Shown: piece by piece, positions 47,727 to 56,650 of the stretch | Numbering within the stretch: position 1 is the stretch's first letter | Layout: each line of letters begins with the position of its first letter | Source: Calliopum simillimum | Taxonomy: Eukaryota; Arthropoda; Insecta; Diptera; Lauxaniidae | Reading direction: 5' to 3' | Length of the DNA: 64,000 bases | Assembly (NCBI GenBank): GCA_951812925.1 | Contig: OX638370.1 | Coordinates: 2,938,001 to 3,002,000, forward strand | Position numbers and translations under genes: made by a program | Notes under the pieces: model-generated | What the model saw: only the letters and a program-made list of their open reading frames with translations | The model's database searches: none | What the model was told of the DNA's origin: nothing

Positions 47727-48634
47727 GGCGTACGGAAGGAGTGTCTACTATCACAATCACTTTTCCTTATCATTCTTGATGATATTCTAGCTAAGACTCT
47801 TAATAAGTCCAAAATGGGTATCCAATGGAACTTTACCGAACATCTGGAAGATCTCGACTACGCTGACGACATCTGCGATAAGAGGTCCAAACATTCAGAT
47901 ATGCAAAGCAAAATTGAAGACCTTGTCTTGGAATCACAAACGGCCGGCCTAAAAATCAACGTATCCAAGACTAAAATCATTAATTTAAACGCAAGCAGGG
48001 ATGACATCTTGTTTAGAGCTGGCAGTGATGACATCGAAAACGTCGATGGCTTCACGTATTTAGGCAGCATTATCTCCATGGATGGTGGAGCAAAAGACGA
48101 CATCAACTCAAGAATAGCAAAAGCAAAAGGCGCGTTTGCTCAACTGAACAAAATATGGTCTTCACCCGTTATATCCACTAAATCGAGAGTGCGCATTTTT
48201 GATTCGAATGTGAAATCAGATTTGTTATATGGGTGCGAAGCATTGCTTGTTACTGAATAACTAACGAACAAGCTGCAAGTATTCATCAACAAATTCTTGA
48301 GGAGTATACTAAAGATTTTGTGGCCTCGCACTATATCAAATGCCGAGCTACATCAAAAATGCAATCAGAGGACTATAGCAAACGAGGTCAAGCTGCGCAA
48401 ATGGGAATGGATTGGTCACACTCTCCGGAAACCACACAGCGAAGTTTGTCGCCAGCTCTTGAGTGGAATCCACAAGGCAGTAGAGGACGTGGTAGACCCA
48501 AAACCAACTAAAAAAGGTCGCTCGAAAAGGAAATCCAAGAATCGGGAAAGTAGTGGCAAGAGATCAAAATCATTGCAAGGGGTCGCGACGAATGGAGATG
48601 TTTCATATTGGCCCTATGCTCCTTCTAGGAGTTA
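47727..48634 (+). pseudogene. LINE (non-LTR retrotransposon) reverse-transcriptase 3' fragment
   Basis: The frame opens GVRKECLLSQSLFLIIL (conserved motif GVRQGCPLSP-like) and contains DLDYADDI, in which YADD is the reverse-transcriptase active-site motif. It continues with AGLKINVSKTK, FTYLGSIIS and LLYGCEA, then WxWIGHTLRKP and ALEWNPQGSRGRGRPKT, the usual C-terminal end of such elements. Damage includes an in-frame stop at 48258-48260, a frameshift near 48455 and at least one more near 48510. The 5' three-quarters, including endonuclease and RT N-terminus, is missing, as expected of a 5'-truncated insertion. Confidence 0.88.
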
Positions 48635-48657
48635 AAGGAGAATACATACATACATAA
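48635..48657 (+). repeat. 3' tail of the LINE, short CATA repeat
   Basis: The element ends in ATACATACATACATA with no poly-A. Short tandem 3' tails are typical of RTE/CR1-like LINEs. Confidence 0.6.
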
Positions 48658-49193
48658 AGTTTTTTGACTTTTACCTGAAAAGTTTTTTGAAGCTGCCTTT
48701 ATTTTTTTTTTGAGTTTTGTTCTGAAATAATTTTTTTAATTTTTTTAAGACTCTTATTTTGAATAGTTTTTTCAAAGGTTATTTTTTGCCTTTTGGTATA
48801 AAGTTCTTGACAGAATAAATAATAGGTTTGTGATTGTTGCGTGTTAGTTTTTTGTCAATTTCGAAGGAATTTTCCGCGTAGAGACCGAGTTTGAAGACAG
48901 AATTGGTTCATCAGCTCTAGATTTTGAGATATTTGAGATTAAAAAACTGAACACAGTTATTTTTGAGGTAAGATATAGACTGAATAAATCTTTTTCACGT
49001 ACTTATACTCTTTCTATTCAAAATGAGCTCTTGTTTGTGCTTTAAATCTCAATTCTATCCTGTCTATCCTTGAATTGGATTCTACGCAGAAAGTTTCTTC
49101 AAAAACTACCTGCAACAAAATCGTTGTTGTGCTGGGTAATTCATTTAATAAATTGGAAGGTTCTATTTTATTCTCCTTTCTTTAAGGCTTCAG
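48658..49193. other. AT-rich non-coding DNA
   Basis: T-rich; nothing recognised. Confidence 0.5.
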
Positions 49194-49827
49194 TAGGGTG
49201 TCTCTTATTTGGGAAAAGTCAAGATTTTAAAGTCGAAAGACTTTGAGAAAAAATGAGATCCCCCAAAGGACAGGTTTTTTTAAACGAATTAAACTGTGCC
49301 ACGGAGACATTCAAATTTAAATGAAAATTAACATAGATTTTATATACTTTTGTTTTAACTTGCTGGGAATCGCGTTGCCTGAAATATTTTTCGCCATCAA
49401 ATGTGTATCTTATTATTTTTCGGGTCGCTGAACACGAAACAAGTGTCAAAATTAAATTTTGACAGCTGATTTCAAATCAAACTCCGAGAAATAGAGGTTA
49501 AACCGGTAGCTTGTGTCGACACGTGTAGCCGTTGACAGCTGTCAAAATTTAGTTTTGACACTTGTATCGTGTTCAGCGACCCGAAAAACAATAAGATACG
49601 CATTTGAAGGCGAAAAATATTTCAGGCAACGCGATTCCCAGCAAGTTAAAACAAGAAGTATATAAAATCTATGTTAATTTTCATATAAATTTGAATGTCT
49701 TCGTGGCACAGGTTGATTCGTTTAAAAAAACCTGTCCTTTGGGGGATCTCATTTTTTTCTCAAAGTCTTTCGATTCTGGGGGAGCGCGACATAAAATTTT
49801 GACTTTTCCCAAATAAGAGACATCCTA
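49194..49827. mobile_element. 634-bp TA-flanked MITE with ~285-bp inverted repeats
   Basis: The ends read TAGGGTGTCTCTTATTTGGG on the left and, reversed, TAGGATGTCTCTTATTTGGG on the right. The arms (49196-49475 and 49540-49825) remain inverted copies through AAACCTGTCC, AACTTGCTGGGAATCGCG and AAATTTTGACAGCTG around a ~65-bp spacer. TA at each end suggests a TA target duplication. The same protein-like frame appears on opposite strands in the two arms (KxYKIYVNFHxNLNV), an effect of the symmetry or a relic of captured coding sequence. Confidence 0.88.
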
Positions 49828-50930
49828 GGCTACAGCAATACTGAATACTTTTTGTTTAAAGATGTTTCTCGTATTTTTTCTTGCATAATTTATACTCCGA
49901 TACTTTTTCGGCCTCAATTTTTTCTTTCTCTGTATAACATCTAATCTTTTTCGATGAATTGCTTTTGTTTTCTGCGATGTAGAGCAACACGCACATCAGT
50001 ATAAGTTTCGTATAGACTAAGACATACAAACAAATAAATAGATGTGAATCCACTACATACAACTACGGGCAAACTTCAACTGATTAATTTTTTCTTGCTT
50101 TCCATTTTGATGACTTTGGTCCAGTTTTTTCCAACAGTTCTTATGCCCTACTCCAAAAAAAAAAAAACACACAAAAAAAGGACTAAAGACTGATTGTCCT
50201 TTAGCGTGTGCCAGTGATAGTTTAGTGTGTGCCTGTGTGTGTGTATGTGCTTGTGTATCCTGTAGGCATTATCTTTTGTCACATTTGTGTGAAACTTTAA
50301 ATGTGCAGGAAATGATTAATGAATGAAAATCTGTTCTTCTTTTTTTCAACATCTCGAATGGTTGTGGAATGAAGATGAAACTCTGCACAGAATATCAAAA
50401 TTTATAGTTTGTGGCTTTTGTTTGGTTTTATGTCTGTTCCAGTTGTTGGCTGTAGTATGCTAAACATGGAACAGTATTATTTAAGGGTTATTTAAAGAGT
50501 TTATATTTTGAGAGTGAGTTATTTTGGACGTTGTCATAATTAATTTTAAATGCATACCTTTGCAATTGTAATATGCCCCTAAAAATATGCTTTATTAATT
50601 ATCAACGGTCACATAAAGCTGTCACTTATTTACACATACACTCATAGGGGCATGTAGGGTTTCTGTAAATTAAGCTTGATTAATGATTGCTTATTGGTAA
50701 AAAATCTGTTTAAAAACAAACTTGGTTGGACTTGAAGAAATCACTTAAGTTTTGTTAAAATTCACCAATTATGTAAAATATGATACATAAAAGCCTGAAC
50801 ACAAAAGTATGCAATGAAATTTTGAATTTTTAATGGAAGAATGATTCAGTTATTAGTTTAAGTTTATTTTAAATAACATACTGATTAAGGAGTAACAACA
50901 AAACAAATATTTTTAAGAGAATGTCTCGAC
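49828..50930. other. AT-rich non-coding DNA with one weak palindromic repeat
   Basis: A run at 50155-50168, GT-type tract at ~50230-50250. At 50574-50651 TGCCCCTAAAAATATGC and ATAGGGGCATG form weak inverted ends related to the small palindromic family. Confidence 0.45.
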
Positions 50931-51180
50931 TAATGTGAAACTTTTTATTGCATGATTTTAGGCATTTTTTTAAAAACATTTCGTAGATATTGACTAAAAG
51001 AAAATTTCCCAATTCTAGGTCCAAAAATTTGTAAATAGCTTTTATGATGCTTAAATCACTAATTATTTTGATTTTGATGTTTTAGAATTTCCCAGAATTG
51101 CGAAATTTTCTCGTAGTCAATGTCTATGAAATATGCATTTAAAAAATGCCTAAAATCATGCAATAGATAGACTCGCATTA
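50931..51180. mobile_element. MITE family X, copy B (250 bp)
   Basis: Starts TAATGTGAAACTTTTTATTG and, reversed, TAATGCGAGTCTATCTATTG. It has the same internal order as copy A at 17905-18161 and similar arm length. The pair defines a family; TA ends suggest Tc1/mariner-type mobilisation. Confidence 0.85.
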
Positions 51181-52272
51181 TCAAGACGTAAGACATGCAT
51201 ATTTTTATAACTATTCACAAAAGTATGCTACAAAATTTTAAATATTCAATAAAATGATAGCAATTATAGAACTGTTACATAATAAACAAATGACATATTT
51301 TCAGACTCTCATTTCAATTGTAACTGCAACTAAATGGCACATCAATTTGCAATTTGTTTTCTTCTTTCTTTTCCTTGTATCACTTCCTTTGAGCGTCGCA
51401 CTGTGCAAAAAAAGAATGGCAAATTAAAAAAAAGAAACTGAAAAAATCTCACACTAAAAACGTTTTCAAATCCATTAAATTCATTTAAAAGTTTTCTTTT
51501 TAATTTTCATTTAAAAAGTTTTCGCACACCTTTTTGCATTTCCTTCGGGCGGCATCAACATCGGCCAGACAGCCGGCACAACAGTGGTGCTGAAAAGTTT
51601 TCGCATTATGTCAATTTTTTGATTTCTTTCTTTTCTTCATTTCTTTTATTTTTTTGCATAATTTTTGTATTTTGCTAAATCATTTTAGTGAAATTAGCTT
51701 AAGGAGCGAACAGTTGAAGTGTCACGCTCCCTGCTCACTTTCATTTTTTTAAATTTTTATTTTATTTGTCGCTGGCATGAAATAAAAAGAAAATCGCTCG
51801 TTCACTAGCTCGATTTCAATTTTTCATTTTTATTCTCCATTAATCCTTAATCAGGCGTCTGATAAACTTCTTATTATTCTGCTTTTCTTTTTAACATTGT
51901 TGACTATTTTGCCGGCCTTTTGTTAGCAAAGGACAGTCTTTTAAAGTGACTAATTAGGGTGTTCCGTATAGAAGAATTTTATCTACTTTTCTCTTACATG
52001 ATAACATAAATGCAGTATCGAGCTAATTATTCTTGTCTTCAAAGTGCGTTCCACCCCAGAAGCTCATACCATGAGGTCAAGCGTCATTGCGATGAGCGTC
52101 TGCATTGGACACTGATTAGCAATCAGTTGGCACGCTTCATTGGAGGCGATAAAAAGATATTTTTGTTTTTTGTTTTTTGCGAGTTTTCTTTCTATTTTCA
52201 CATAATTTTTACAATAAATTTCGCCCAAAATTTTGCCTTCAAAGATTTTAAGAATTTTTTTTTTTTTTACAG
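51181..52272. other. AT-rich non-coding DNA upstream of a candidate exon
   Basis: 52010-52150 is less AT-rich and open on both strands (plus: CDERLHWTLISNQLARFIGG; minus: ACQLIANQCPMQTLIAMTL), but no adequate donor was found for an exon on either strand. It ends in the long pyrimidine tract before 52273. Confidence 0.4.
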
Positions 52273-52380
52273 TAATGCCACAACGGAAATCGCTACATGA
52301 ATTGAAAAACGTTAGTAATGTTGGTGGTATGAGCAATGGATGCTACGACAATAACAGCGATTTGGCGTGGGAACAACAAA
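52273..52380 (+). CDS. candidate 5' coding exon with start codon, product unknown
   Basis: A run of about 20 pyrimidines ending TTTACAG at 52272 is a near-ideal acceptor. Two bases later an ATG (52275) opens a frame of 35 codons plus one base, beginning MPQRKSLHELKNVSNVGG and ending DNNSDLAWEQQ. It is followed by AAA|GTAATT, a usable but not strong donor. The composition is less AT-rich than the surroundings and the residues look protein-like and hydrophilic. I do not recognise the protein. No convincing next exon was found; the stretch at ~52680-52770 is also open and protein-like (NLPKELRQRRHTLYAKVYQ) but lacks a clear acceptor. It could be the first coding exon of a plus-strand gene nested in or beside Mmp2, or a chance frame. 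Confidence 0.35.
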
Positions 52381-52494
52381 GTAATTTCCGGTTATTGAGT
52401 TGAAGAATTATGCGGTTATAAAGTTTTGGTTTTAACATTTCTGGTTTTATGTATTTCCAAATGTTTCGTAAACATTAAAAATGGAGCCTAAAAA

Positions 52495-52575
52495 TATGCA
52501 ATGTATTTTTGTATGATAGCTCTTTGTTTGGCCGTGGCGATTTTGAGAATTTACCATGGTATATTTTTAGGCGCT
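52495..52575. repeat. small palindromic element, copy 2 of GCGCCTAAAAATATGCA family
   Basis: Left AGCCTAAAAATATGCA, right ATATTTTTAGGCGCT, 81 bp in all. Confidence 0.55.
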
Positions 52576-53277
52576 ATTTGTGAATATTTAATTTTGTTAT
52601 GGCTTTTTTAACATATTTCAAAGTTTTTGGCAAAAATTACCGATAAATATGTTGTTTAGTTCATTCCTTTCCTAATCAAACCGAACAATTTACGCTGGCA
52701 TTTGTGAATTTGCCAAAGGAACTGCGTCAGCGACGGCATACGCTTTACGCCAAAGTTTACCAAACAAACTAAACAGAATTGCGCTGAAAAAGCAATAGAA
52801 GTGACAACCAAACCGGAAGTGAAAAGCTACTGGCAGCGAATTTTTGAAATTGAAATAAAACACAGGATGTTATTATGTTGAATGAACTTCCTTAAGGATA
52901 TTCATGAGTACGCAAAGTTTTCTTTACCAAGAAGAATAACAGCAACTTAATAATAAATGCAGCAGCAGCAGCAGCAACAGCTGTGACAAAAAACAATGAA
53001 TTCAGCATTCAGATGCATTCGATTTGAAAGTTTTGTCCTTAGCATGTCCTCCTTTAAGTCCTTGTTATTGTTGTTGTTGTCGTTGTCGTCGTCAATGAGT
53101 CCTTCGAGTGCACTTTGCATTTATTTGCTGTCAATGACTTTTGAGAGTGTAAGAGTCATTAGCTTACTATGATCTTAGTGTTGGTCCAAGTTTTGCACAG
53201 GGAAGGTTAACACTCTTTTTAATTTTTCAAGGAATTTAAAAAAAAAAATTTGTTTTGGTTATCGAGGGGTCCCCCCT
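52576..53277. other. non-coding DNA
   Basis: A protein-like but unsupported stretch at 52680-52770; CAG run at 52963-52980; GTT/GTC triplets at ~53068-53092. Confidence 0.4.
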
Positions 53278-53485
53278 TGGGTAAAAAAAAATGTTTTCAC
53301 TAAAATGTCGTTAAAAGTCATGAAACGCGTAGAAAACACGAAAAAAAAACGAGACAACATTTATTTTTTACTTTTTGGCAACGACATCCATGGGTGGTTC
53401 CTTGGACAAAAAATTTTTTCCACTAAAATGTCGTTCAAAATCATGAAATGCGTATAAAACACGAAAAAACCAAAAATACAAGGTC
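53278..53485. repeat. ~123-bp direct duplication
   Basis: CACTAAAATGTCGTTxAAA followed by TCATGAAAxGCGTA and AAAACACGAAAAAA occurs at 53298 and 53421. Confidence 0.75.
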
Positions 53486-54615
53486 ACAAGGTCAAAAGCT
53501 ATAAAAGAACCTTTCTTAATGCACATTATAATTTTCAGGTCATTACATAAATGTCATCTCAAAGAGCATAAAATAGAGAGCACCCTACATTGAATGTCCT
53601 GTGTGAGTAAGCTCACTATAGTGGCAAAATTTAATTGTCAACATCAGCAAAAGAAGAAAAAAGTTCCGATGCATTTCAGCAAATTGCAAATTGCATTGGT
53701 AAATAAGCAGCTAATTTTATTGCATTGTAAATTGTATTTGTGTATGTACATGTAAGTATGTATGCATGCGAGTGAGTGTGTATGTGTTTATTTGTATTTT
53801 AAAAGTCTTTGAGCGCAAAATTTAATTGAGCGCGTGCTTTGACTTGCAATTACAAAGAAAAATATGTAAAATACAACAGCAACGACAACAAAAACAATAG
53901 CAACAACAACAATCAATATAATTTTCCCACTTACAGCAACTACAAATGCAATTACATGCTTTTGTTACATTAACAGAGTATCAGCGCAGTGGTGTTGGTG
54001 GGGTTGCTCTTCGAAGACAACAATAAGGACCTTTTACCACCCTTTCATCTCCCTCTTTCTCTTTGTTTCATTTACATCTCTAGCGAATTGAATGCTATTG
54101 CATGCGAAATTAATTTGAAATTTATACAAATTAAAGCAATCGTCATTAAAATGGTCGCTGCTTTGACTATTGAGGCAACAAGTTTAGTAGGTGGGGGTGG
54201 GGATGTAGTCAACCAAGACGCGCAATGAAAGGCGATGACGTGTTGTTAATTTTGTGGGTTATTGCAGCAGTGTTTGTAAGACATCTCTATTATTGTTGTC
54301 ATTCGATACTTTGAAGACAAATTTAGTGTAAATTGATGCTTAAAATTAAATTGAGCGCGAAACTGAAATTTATATTGCATATTTATAGGGGGCGGCTGTA
54401 AAATGCCACAGTAGAACAGTATGACATTTTATTGTGGCAAATTTTTTTTGTTTTACTTAGTGGAAAATTTTTGGGTTTTTGCTTTGGTTTTAGTTTTCTA
54501 AATAATTTCGTTTAATAAGTGCGCATCTGAAGAAGATGAAGGACACTTATGCTTATATAATATATAAAAATTGTTTGTGTGTTCGTTTTTATGGATTCTC
54601 AGTATGTTAGTATAA
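53486..54615. other. AT-rich non-coding DNA
   Basis: TG/CA-type simple sequence at ~53740-53790 and CAA-type triplets at ~53875-53910. No gene recognised. Confidence 0.5.
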
Positions 54616-54890
54616 GTTAAAGAATGGGCGATGCCACGCCCGTAATAAACAATATATGGTATATAGCAGAAATTGTTTGACATATATGAATAAAATTTGG
54701 CACATCTGTAGGAGGTACTTAGCAAAATAACACTCATTAAACAAATAGACATAAAAACCCCAATTCGACATATCTCAGAAACTGTTTGATGTATAGGAAT
54801 GAAATTTGGGACATAAGTATATAAAGAGCAGTTAAACAAACAACACTCATTACAGAAATTGGCGTTGCCAAGCCACAAAACGAAATTTGA
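54616..54890. repeat. older repeat units hosting the element cluster at 54.9-56.65 kb
   Basis: Two ~125-bp related units (ATxxCAGAAAxTGTTTGA and GAAATTTGGxACATxxGTA) precede the inserted elements. The same unit text resumes at 56651 (TATATCTGAAATTTCAGC, then GATGAAATTTGTTATATGTG), so the intervening DNA was inserted into it. Confidence 0.65.
54881..54890. repeat. 10-bp target-site duplication, left
   Basis: CGAAATTTGA, identical to 55442-55451. Confidence 0.75.
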
Positions 54891-55441
54891 GGTGCCGTGA
54901 CATAATCCCCACGGACATAATCCCCATTCACGATATGGGGATTATGTCCGCAAGTTATTCGGACATAATCCCCATTTTTTCAATGGGGATTATGTCCGCA
55001 AGTATTTCGGACATAATCCCCAGGAAAAAACGGACATAGTCCCCATAACGATATTTTGTTATTGACCACAGAAGCAGCTCAGGATTTACAACTCCCAAAA
55101 ATTCCACAGTAATTTTACATAAGGGTAGGGGTAAGTGGGCGGCCCGCGGCCGCAGCTCAGGATTTAAAACTCCCAAAAATCCAACACCGGCTTCGCGGCG
55201 GCCTTCGGCCGCGGATCAGTCTATAACATCCAACACTATATAAATTTTTTAAATGGATTATTGCAAAAATTTTGTTCAATCTTAATTAAATTTTTCGGAC
55301 ATAACCCCCATTGGGATTATGTCCGAAAAATTTACGGACATAACCCCCATGGCCAAAATGGGGATTATGACCGAAAAATTTTCGGACATAATCCCCATTT
55401 ACGAAATGGGGATTATGTCCGTTGGGATTATGTCCGGTAAC
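54891..55441. mobile_element. palindrome-rich MULE-like element, 551 bp
   Basis: Outer ends are imperfect inverted repeats (GGTGCCGTGACATAATCCC on the left; GTTACCGGACATAATCCC reversed on the right) flanked by the 10-bp direct repeat CGAAATTTGA. Duplications of 9-11 bp are characteristic of Mutator-like elements. Inside, CGGACATAATCCCCAT and its complement ATGGGGATTATGTCCG occur in about ten alternating copies, so each half folds into several stem-loops. The centre (55070-55215) is GC-rich and contains a direct repeat starting GCAGCTCAGGATTTA (55074 and 55152) next to GCGGCC-type palindromes. No transposase. Confidence 0.8.
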
Positions 55442-55451
55442 CGAAATTTGA
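55442..55451. repeat. 10-bp target-site duplication, right
   Basis: CGAAATTTGA, identical to 54881-54890. Confidence 0.75.
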
Positions 55452-55719
55452 CATATGGGGCGTTCCATGCTAGTTCGGCAATGTTTCACGGGTCATGTCT
55501 CCGATTACCATAAAAATGTATCACACGTATTTCTTAGACAATTCTAAGCATTTTATGTCTTGAACACTTTTTTCGTGAAATTCCTTCCTCTTGAGTAAAA
55601 AAAAAAGAGTTTCGATCAAAAATAGTCAATTCACAAGTTTTTCGCTTCACAAAATAAACTATTAAGGGTGTAAAATTTGGCCTGGCCAAACATTAAATAC
55701 CCTACACTGCAGTATTTTT

Positions 55720-56020
55720 AAAATTTTGCTTATATGGGAGATGCCACGCCCTCTTGTTCGAATTCGTTCAGTTTTTTCTCAGAGCTTGCGCTTACAATTT
55801 TTAATATTTATGCGTATTTTGATTGCATTGTCGTGAAAAAGACTCCTAAAATTGCATTTTGAATATAATTTTTGTATGGGCGGTAGGCGTGTCCGTTGAC
55901 CGATTTTGCTCATTTTCAATCCCCCGAGCTAACTTTGACGACGGAGGCAGTGTACCAAATTTCATTGAATTACCTTGCTCAGTTTTCCCAAAAAGTGTAT
56001 TTCAACACACAGCCAGCCAC

Positions 56021-56080
<60 letters not shown>

Positions 56081-56215
56081 ACAGACGGACATGGCTATAT
56101 CGACTCAGGAGGTGATGCTGATCAAGAATATGTATACTTTTCTATGCCTGCCACGCCTCCTTCTCTGCGTTACAAACGGAAGGACAAAGTGAATATACCC
56201 TGGGTGTAGTGTAAA
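55720..56215 (+). repeat. GACGGACATGG-type repeat tail, copy 2, inside the 1.2-kb element
   Basis: Homologous to 16750-17175: ATGCCACGCCCTCTTGTTCG, TAGGCGTGTCCGTTGACCG, GAGCTAACTTTGACGACGGA, CTGATCAAGAATATGTATAC, AATATACCCTGGGTGTAG. Frames overlapping it (PASQPASQ) are products of the CCAG repeat. Confidence 0.8.
56021..56080. repeat. CCAG microsatellite, 15 perfect units
   Basis: Perfect CCAG run inside the repeat tail. The homologous position at ~17031-17042 has only about three units, so the run expanded in one copy. Confidence 0.95.
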
Positions 56216-56650
56216 AAAATCAAACTAGCACAATTGGAAAGTGCACCCCATAATTATATACTCAAAATTTGCGCAATACTTAGGGGTATCATTAGAGTTT
56301 TTTTTTAAGTTTAAAAAATGACACCTTTTCAAAAAATCAATTTGTTTGTAAAAAAAATGATTTTTTTAAACAAGTTTTGAGTAAAAATTTATATAAAGAC
56401 TATATGCGAATGTATATGCATGATTTTTTTCAAAATTTCCCCTTTTTGGTTTTTGAAATATTCGAATATAAATACAATAAGAGTTAAACTTTTTGTTTTT
56501 TGTACCATAACTTTTGCAAAAATGCATCCAAAAATCTAAAAATTTTAATTTTTTCATTATATACTTATGTGCCTCTATCGACCAAAAAATTTTTAAGTTA
56601 ATTCGAGACATGACCCGTGAAGCATTGTCGAACTAGCGCGGAACCCCCCA

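Larger units (their letters stand above)
55456..56650. mobile_element. 1.2-kb TA-flanked element with ~52-bp inverted repeats
   Basis: The left end TGGGGCGTTCCATGCTAG and the reversed right end TGGGGGGTTCCGCGCTAG continue as TTCGxCAATGxTTCACGGG and TCATGTCTC. TA or TATA lies on both outer sides. Removing it restores the flanking repeat unit (GACATA|TATCTG). The interior holds a GACGGACATGG-type repeat tail (55720-56215) but no transposase. Confidence 0.75.

Noticed and set aside
52010..52150. Exon-like, less AT-rich stretch open on both strands
   Set aside because: No acceptable donor on the plus strand and no acceptor/donor pair on the minus strand; kept only as a note.
54955..55489. Frames rich in GDYV/GHNPHFG on both strands
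   Set aside because: They are translations of the CGGACATAATCCCC palindrome array.
55859..56209. Frames with PASQ repeats on the plus strand
   Set aside because: Produced by the CCAG microsatellite inside a dispersed repeat.
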